Assembly: GCF_009829075.1 (NCBI RefSeq)
Contig: NZ_WUQZ01000001.1
Location: forward strand, 244,007 to 308,006
Reading direction: 5' to 3'
DNA: 64,000 bases
DNA from: Sphingobacterium composti
GTDB lineage: Bacteria; Bacteroidota; Bacteroidia; Sphingobacteriales; Sphingobacteriaceae
The position numbers and the translations under genes were made by a program. Numbering within the stretch: the first letter of the stretch is position 1; each line of letters opens with the position of its first letter. Positions 60,583 through 64,000 of this stretch are shown here, piece after piece. The notes beneath the pieces are model-generated. The model was given only the letters and a program-made list of their open reading frames with translations. It made no database searches and had not been told where the DNA came from.

Positions 60583-61704
60583 ATGATTAATATCATACCT
60601 GTAACGAACAAAAAACAACGTGCGGAATTTATAGATTTTCCGCATGATTTGTATATAGGGGATTCGAATTACGTGCCTGAGCTTTTCGTGGCACAAGATG
60701 ATTTATTAAACCCCGAGAAACATCCATTTTATAAGCATTCTTCTGCGCAACTTTTTCTAGCCTACGATGGTGATAAAATAGTTGGACGAATAGCCGCTAT
60801 CTGGAATACACAGCATAATTCTTTTAACAATGTGAGAGAAGGACAGTTTGGTTTTTTTGATTGTATCAATGATCAAAATGTTGCTAATGCATTGTTTGAG
60901 GCAGCTCAGGCTTGGGTGAAGGAAAAGGGTGGTGAGAAAATCGTTGGTCCTATAAATTTATCTACGAATGAAACTTGTGGTTTATTGATTGAGGGATTTG
61001 ATCGTCCTCCAGTAGCCATGATGACTTACAATTATCCTTACTATATTGATTTAATAAGCAATTTAGGCTTTGAAAAGCAAGTAGATTTATTTGCGTATGA
61101 TATCCCGACAGCTAAAGCAAGTGATCGTTCAGTCCTAGTGATGGACAAGTTGGAGGAACGTTTAAAGCGTTCTGGAGTCACCTTACGTCTTATTGATCTT
61201 AAAAATTTCAAGTCCGAAGCTGAGAAAATTAAGCAGGTTTACAACAAAGCATGGGATAAAAATCTTGGTTTCGTTCCGATGACAGACGAGGAGTTTGCGT
61301 ATGTTGCCAAAGATTTGAAAATGATTGTAAATCCGAACTTCTGTATAATTGCAGAGAAGGACAATCAAATAATTGGCTTTGCGGTAGGAATCTCAAATAT
61401 TAACGAGATTTTGATTAAAATCAAAAGAGGGCGATTATTGCCAACGGGTATTTTTAAATTGTTATTCGGTCGCAAAAAAATCAAATCTCTTCGTGTGATG
61501 ATGTTGGGTGTGTTGGAGGAGTATCGCAAGATGGGTATTGAGGCTTGTTTATACGGTCGCATTATCAAAAATGCCAAAATCTATGGCATTGAGCGTGGTG
61601 AATGTTCTTGGATGCTGGAACATAATTATATGATGAATCATGCGATTGAACAAATCAATGGTGAATTGTACAAACGTTACCGTATCTACGAGAAAGAAAT
61701 ATGA
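60583..61704 (+). CDS. GNAT-like N-acyltransferase, candidate bacterial ceramide synthase
   Basis: 373 residues. The N-terminal region (FIDFPHDLYIGDSNYVPELF) and middle (VGPINLSTNETCGLLIEGFD) match a YghO-like family that carries a GNAT fold. The second half has VMMLGVLEEYRKMGIEACLY (about 305-322), the acyl-CoA pyrophosphate-binding loop. The gene lies 24 bp after spt and overlaps the next gene by four bases. The Caulobacter ceramide synthase is also a GNAT-type acyltransferase in a cluster with spt and a reductase, so N-acylation of sphinganine or 3-ketosphinganine is a reasonable proposal here. Family is clear, role is inferred. Confidence 0.75.
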   Translation: MINIIPVTNKKQRAEFIDFPHDLYIGDSNYVPELFVAQDDLLNPEKHPFYKHSSAQLFLAYDGDKIVGRIAAIWNTQHNSFNNVREGQFGFFDCINDQNVANALFEAAQAWVKEKGGEKIVGPINLSTNETCGLLIEGFDRPPVAMMTYNYPYYIDLISNLGFEKQVDLFAYDIPTAKASDRSVLVMDKLEERLKRSGVTLRLIDLKNFKSEAEKIKQVYNKAWDKNLGFVPMTDEEFAYVAKDLKMIVNPNFCIIAEKDNQIIGFAVGISNINEILIKIKRGRLLPTGIFKLLFGRKKIKSLRVMMLGVLEEYRKMGIEACLYGRIIKNAKIYGIERGECSWMLEHNYMMNHAIEQINGELYKRYRIYEKEI

Positions 61705-62699
61705 GAACTAAAGTTTTCATAACAGGAGCAAGTGGTTTTGTCGGTTCGCATTTAGTTGAGGCAGCAAAACAGAGAGGCTGGGAAGTACATGCAGCTGTCC
61801 GTTCATCTAGTAAGACGGATGATATTAAAGCTTTTGTTGACAAATTTATTCATCCTGATTTTGGGAATGTAGAAGAATTGCAACATCTTTTTCTTCAAGA
61901 ACAATACAATTACATCATTCATGCCGCAGCATTGACAAAGTCAAAGTCTGAAGAAGAAATGTTACGTGTCAATGTGGGTATGACGCAAAATCTGATGCAA
62001 GCTGCGTTCGTTGAAGGAGTGGAGTTGAAACGTTTTATTTATGTCAGTAGCTTAGCGGCAATCGGGCCAATAGCTTACAATAGTAAACAGGATATCCAAG
62101 AAGAAACGGAATATCGTCCACTTACGGTGTATGGACGTAGTAAGAAGACTTCTGAATTAAATATCAAGAAACGATTTGCCGACAAAGCAATTTCGGTATT
62201 TCGTCCGACAGCAGTGTATGGTCCACGTGAAAAAGATTTGTTTATTTTATTTGATACATTGAACAAGGGGCTTGATCCTTATATCGGTGCTAATCCGCAG
62301 AAGTTGAGTTTCATCTATGTCAAAGATTTGGTGGATATTTTGCTGAAAGGATGTGAAGCATCACAAGAAGGATTAGAATTTTATAATATATCGGACGGTC
62401 AAGTGTATTCCAAGTACGCGATGGCAGACATCTTTAGAAATACATTTAAGAAAAAAGCATTGCGTTTGCATATACCTTATCGTATTGTGGCTTTAGTCGC
62501 TCGAATTTCGCAGATGTTGTATAAAAATTCCAGTAAAACTCCAGTCATATATCCCGAACGTTTAGGAGAATTGACTGCCGAAAATTGGAGTTGTGATATT
62601 AGTAAAGCAAAGCAAAAGTTAGGTTTTAACCCTCAATATAATTTGGAAAGGGGTTTGACAGAGACGTTAATGTGGTACAAAAAGAATAATTGGCTATAA
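61701..62699 (+). CDS. NAD-dependent epimerase/dehydratase-type SDR, candidate 3-ketosphinganine/ceramide reductase
   Basis: Extended SDR of 332 residues. The cofactor motif GASGFVGSH is near the start, IIHAAALTKSKSEEE follows strand four, the catalytic Ser lies in YVSSLAAIGPI and the Tyr-Lys pair in VYGRSKKTSE. The gene overlaps the acyltransferase by ATGA. Extended-SDR enzymes of this kind (CerR in Caulobacter, and a homolog in Bacteroides) reduce the 3-keto group during ceramide formation, which fits the position directly after spt and the acyltransferase. An epimerase acting on a nucleotide sugar is the alternative. Confidence 0.85.
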   Translation: MRTKVFITGASGFVGSHLVEAAKQRGWEVHAAVRSSSKTDDIKAFVDKFIHPDFGNVEELQHLFLQEQYNYIIHAAALTKSKSEEEMLRVNVGMTQNLMQAAFVEGVELKRFIYVSSLAAIGPIAYNSKQDIQEETEYRPLTVYGRSKKTSELNIKKRFADKAISVFRPTAVYGPREKDLFILFDTLNKGLDPYIGANPQKLSFIYVKDLVDILLKGCEASQEGLEFYNISDGQVYSKYAMADIFRNTFKKKALRLHIPYRIVALVARISQMLYKNSSKTPVIYPERLGELTAENWSCDISKAKQKLGFNPQYNLERGLTETLMWYKKNNWL

Positions 62700-62710
62700 A
62701 AATAAAGCAA

Positions 62711-63403
62711 ATGAGTGAAGGAAAAATTGACAAAAAATTGTTTGCGGATAGAAAGCGCACGAATATATTAAGCGAGCCAGAACAACAATTTATAACTTAT
62801 CTGTTGCCAAAAATCCCCAATTGGTTGTCTTCGGACGGATTGACTGCTATAGGTTTTTTGGGGTCTTTGATGATTATGGGGAGTTTCTTATTGGCCGAAT
62901 ATGTAGACAGAAGTTTGATTTTGGTAGGTATTCTTGGTTTTTTTGTGCAGTGGTTTGGTGATTCTTTGGATGGACGTATTGCTTTTTACCGTAATAAATC
63001 GCGTAAATGGTATGGTTTTGCGCTCGATATAATTATGGATTGGATTAGTGTTGTTTTCATTGGCCTTGGATATGTGTTTTATGCGCAGGGAGATTTTAAA
63101 TATGCTGGATTCGCATTGGTTGCGCTTTACGGCTGGGCGATGATTATTTCGCAATTGCGTTATAAAATTACAGATAAATATACCATTGATGCAGGTTTGG
63201 TTGGCCCTACAGAGATTCGTGTTATAATATCGTTAGTCTTTTTATTAGAAGCCTTACTTGTTGGTTCGATTCACTATTCGGTTATTGTAATCTGTATTGT
63301 GCTGTTTTTTATTAATATGGGTGATACAAAGAAATTGTTGGATATGGGTGATGAGCGTGATAATGCGGAAAAATTAGCTAAGCAGCAAAATCATAATAAA
63401 TAA
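62711..63403 (+). CDS. CDP-alcohol phosphatidyltransferase family protein, probable sphingolipid head-group enzyme
   Basis: 230 residues from the ATG at 62711; the frame is open to a TTG at 62690, inside the previous gene. About six membrane helices. The family motif D-x2-D-G-x2-A-R-x(8-9)-G-x3-D-x3-D appears as DSLDGRIAF, then WYGFALDIIMDW: all four Asp are present, but the Arg after Ala is Phe. Such enzymes transfer a phospho-alcohol from CDP-alcohol to an acceptor. In this operon the acceptor is probably ceramide, giving a phosphosphingolipid such as ceramide phosphoethanolamine; the alcohol is not identifiable. Confidence 0.85.
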   Translation: MSEGKIDKKLFADRKRTNILSEPEQQFITYLLPKIPNWLSSDGLTAIGFLGSLMIMGSFLLAEYVDRSLILVGILGFFVQWFGDSLDGRIAFYRNKSRKWYGFALDIIMDWISVVFIGLGYVFYAQGDFKYAGFALVALYGWAMIISQLRYKITDKYTIDAGLVGPTEIRVIISLVFLLEALLVGSIHYSVIVICIVLFFINMGDTKKLLDMGDERDNAEKLAKQQNHNK

Positions 63404-63789
63404 TGAGTTTTAAACTAAAAGAATTTTTAAAAGCACAGTTGTCTGCATTTTTAGGTGGGATGACTGACCTTGCAATTTATTCTTTTTGTTTTAAGGTGTT
63501 GAATTTTTCAGCACCTTTTTCAAATGCTATAAGCGGTTCCCTAGGGGCAATTGTCAATTTCGTAATCAATAGGTATTGGTCGTTTGGTAATACAAAAAAT
63601 TCAATAGGTTCCCAACTTTGGAAATTTGTAATTGTTGTAATTGGTAGTATCATGCTGAAGTCTATCGGTATTCACTACTTTGTAGATGTATGGAAATGGC
63701 ATTTTTTGCTTTCCAAGTTGTTAGTGGAAATCATCGTTTCCCTCGGATTTAACTTTACCCTTCAGAAATATTGGGTGTTTAAGAAGTGA
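63403..63789 (+). CDS. GtrA family membrane protein
   Basis: 128 residues with four hydrophobic helices (FLKAQLSAFLGGMTDLAIYS, ISGSLGAIVNFVINRYWSFG, LWKFVIVVIGSIMLKSIGIH, LLVEIIVSLGFNFTLQKYWV). NFVINRYWSFG and NFTLQKYWVF are the paired GtrA motifs. GtrA-like proteins are thought to help move lipid-linked sugars across the membrane. It overlaps the preceding stop by one base (TAATG) and is the last gene of the operon; a role in flipping or decorating the sphingolipid is inference. Confidence 0.88.
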   Translation: MSFKLKEFLKAQLSAFLGGMTDLAIYSFCFKVLNFSAPFSNAISGSLGAIVNFVINRYWSFGNTKNSIGSQLWKFVIVVIGSIMLKSIGIHYFVDVWKWHFLLSKLLVEIIVSLGFNFTLQKYWVFKK

Positions 63790-63937
63790 GTTCAAAAATA
63801 TTGCTTTTCTAGAAATGCTTTCTTTATGAAAGGCTTTCTCCATTTTTAATATCGATTCTGCTTTATTATAAAAAAAATATTCCACACGCTCACAATAAGT
63901 TACGGTTTGTTTCGTTTTTATTTTCCCGGGATGCTTG

Positions 63938-64000
63938 TTTTGTATTACAAATCTTCCCTATCTTTGCACCACTCCGCAAGGGAGGAACGGTTCTTCGGAG
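63938..64000 (+). promoter_or_regulatory. Strong promoter facing out of the window, possibly of an rRNA operon
   Basis: TTTTG at 63938-63942 and TATCTTTG at 63959-63966 match both Bacteroidota promoter elements with 16-base spacing. The transcribed part begins CACCACTCCGCAAGGGAGGA and ends in TTCTTCGGAG, much richer in G and C than the surroundings and able to fold. A stable-RNA leader fits this best, but the RNA gene itself would lie beyond the window. From 63790 to 63937 I see no gene or clear structure. Confidence 0.45.

Overview
The window is AT-rich bacterial DNA from the phylum Bacteroidota, most likely Sphingobacteriaceae and close to Sphingobacterium. This rests on three things. There are two SusC/SusD pairs, and many promoters carry the Bacteroidota -7 element TAnnTTTG. 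The serine palmitoyltransferase at 59350-60558 also looks very like the well-known Sphingobacterium enzyme. I see no tRNA, no CRISPR array and no phage. One insertion sequence is present.

Layout from left to right: end of a fatty-acid beta-oxidation operon (four-helix bundle protein, thiolase, acyl-CoA dehydrogenase; 1-3322). A probable sulfur-responsive leader (a 32-codon ORF ending in clustered Cys and Met codons, then two mutually exclusive hairpins) precedes a TonB-dependent receptor and a TauE/SafE permease; a flavin oxidoreductase, an epimerase-like protein and a YeiH-type permease follow (3500-11086). Next come an ECF sigma factor with a membrane partner and a small outer-membrane protein (11135-12914). 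A GH92 glycosidase, SusC, SusD and a glycerophosphodiesterase follow (12967-21077). An IS1182-type element (21104-22858) sits in what was the shared terminator of two convergent genes. A minus-strand block then holds nitroreductase, pepT, a DUF4197 lipoprotein, two more phosphodiesterases, a phosphodiester glycosidase, an HD hydrolase and an RNA methyltransferase (22882-29946).

The middle holds a DUF3127 protein with an SSB-like tail, an XpaC/TelA-like pair, a hypothetical protein, glycosylasparaginase with CutC, and a PAS histidine kinase with its response regulator (30016-37711). A second glycan-uptake locus on the minus strand runs ROK, SusC, SusD, GH29 fucosidase, ROK, with a DUF5009/HGSNAT-like membrane acyltransferase divergent from it (37889-48714). 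Housekeeping genes rpsO and pnp follow. After them lie two tandem collagen-like lipoproteins, a hypothetical protein, and a DUF779 / aldehyde dehydrogenase / AraC unit, then smpB.

The window closes with a compact sphingolipid operon (59350-63789): serine palmitoyltransferase, a GNAT-like acyltransferase (candidate ceramide synthase), an extended SDR (candidate 3-ketosphinganine reductase), a CDP-alcohol phosphotransferase and a GtrA-like membrane protein. A strong promoter facing out of the window lies at the far right.

The most interesting points are the putative Cys/Met attenuator over the sulfur-related locus, the GH92 enzyme whose usual general-acid Glu is Gln (expected for cleaving mannose-1-phosphate diesters) near several other phosphodiester-cleaving enzymes, the apparently complete ceramide operon, the IS inside a terminator hairpin with a frameshifted transposase, and the SSB-like acidic tip of the DUF3127 protein. 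All functional statements come from reading motifs and context by eye; no database search was run.
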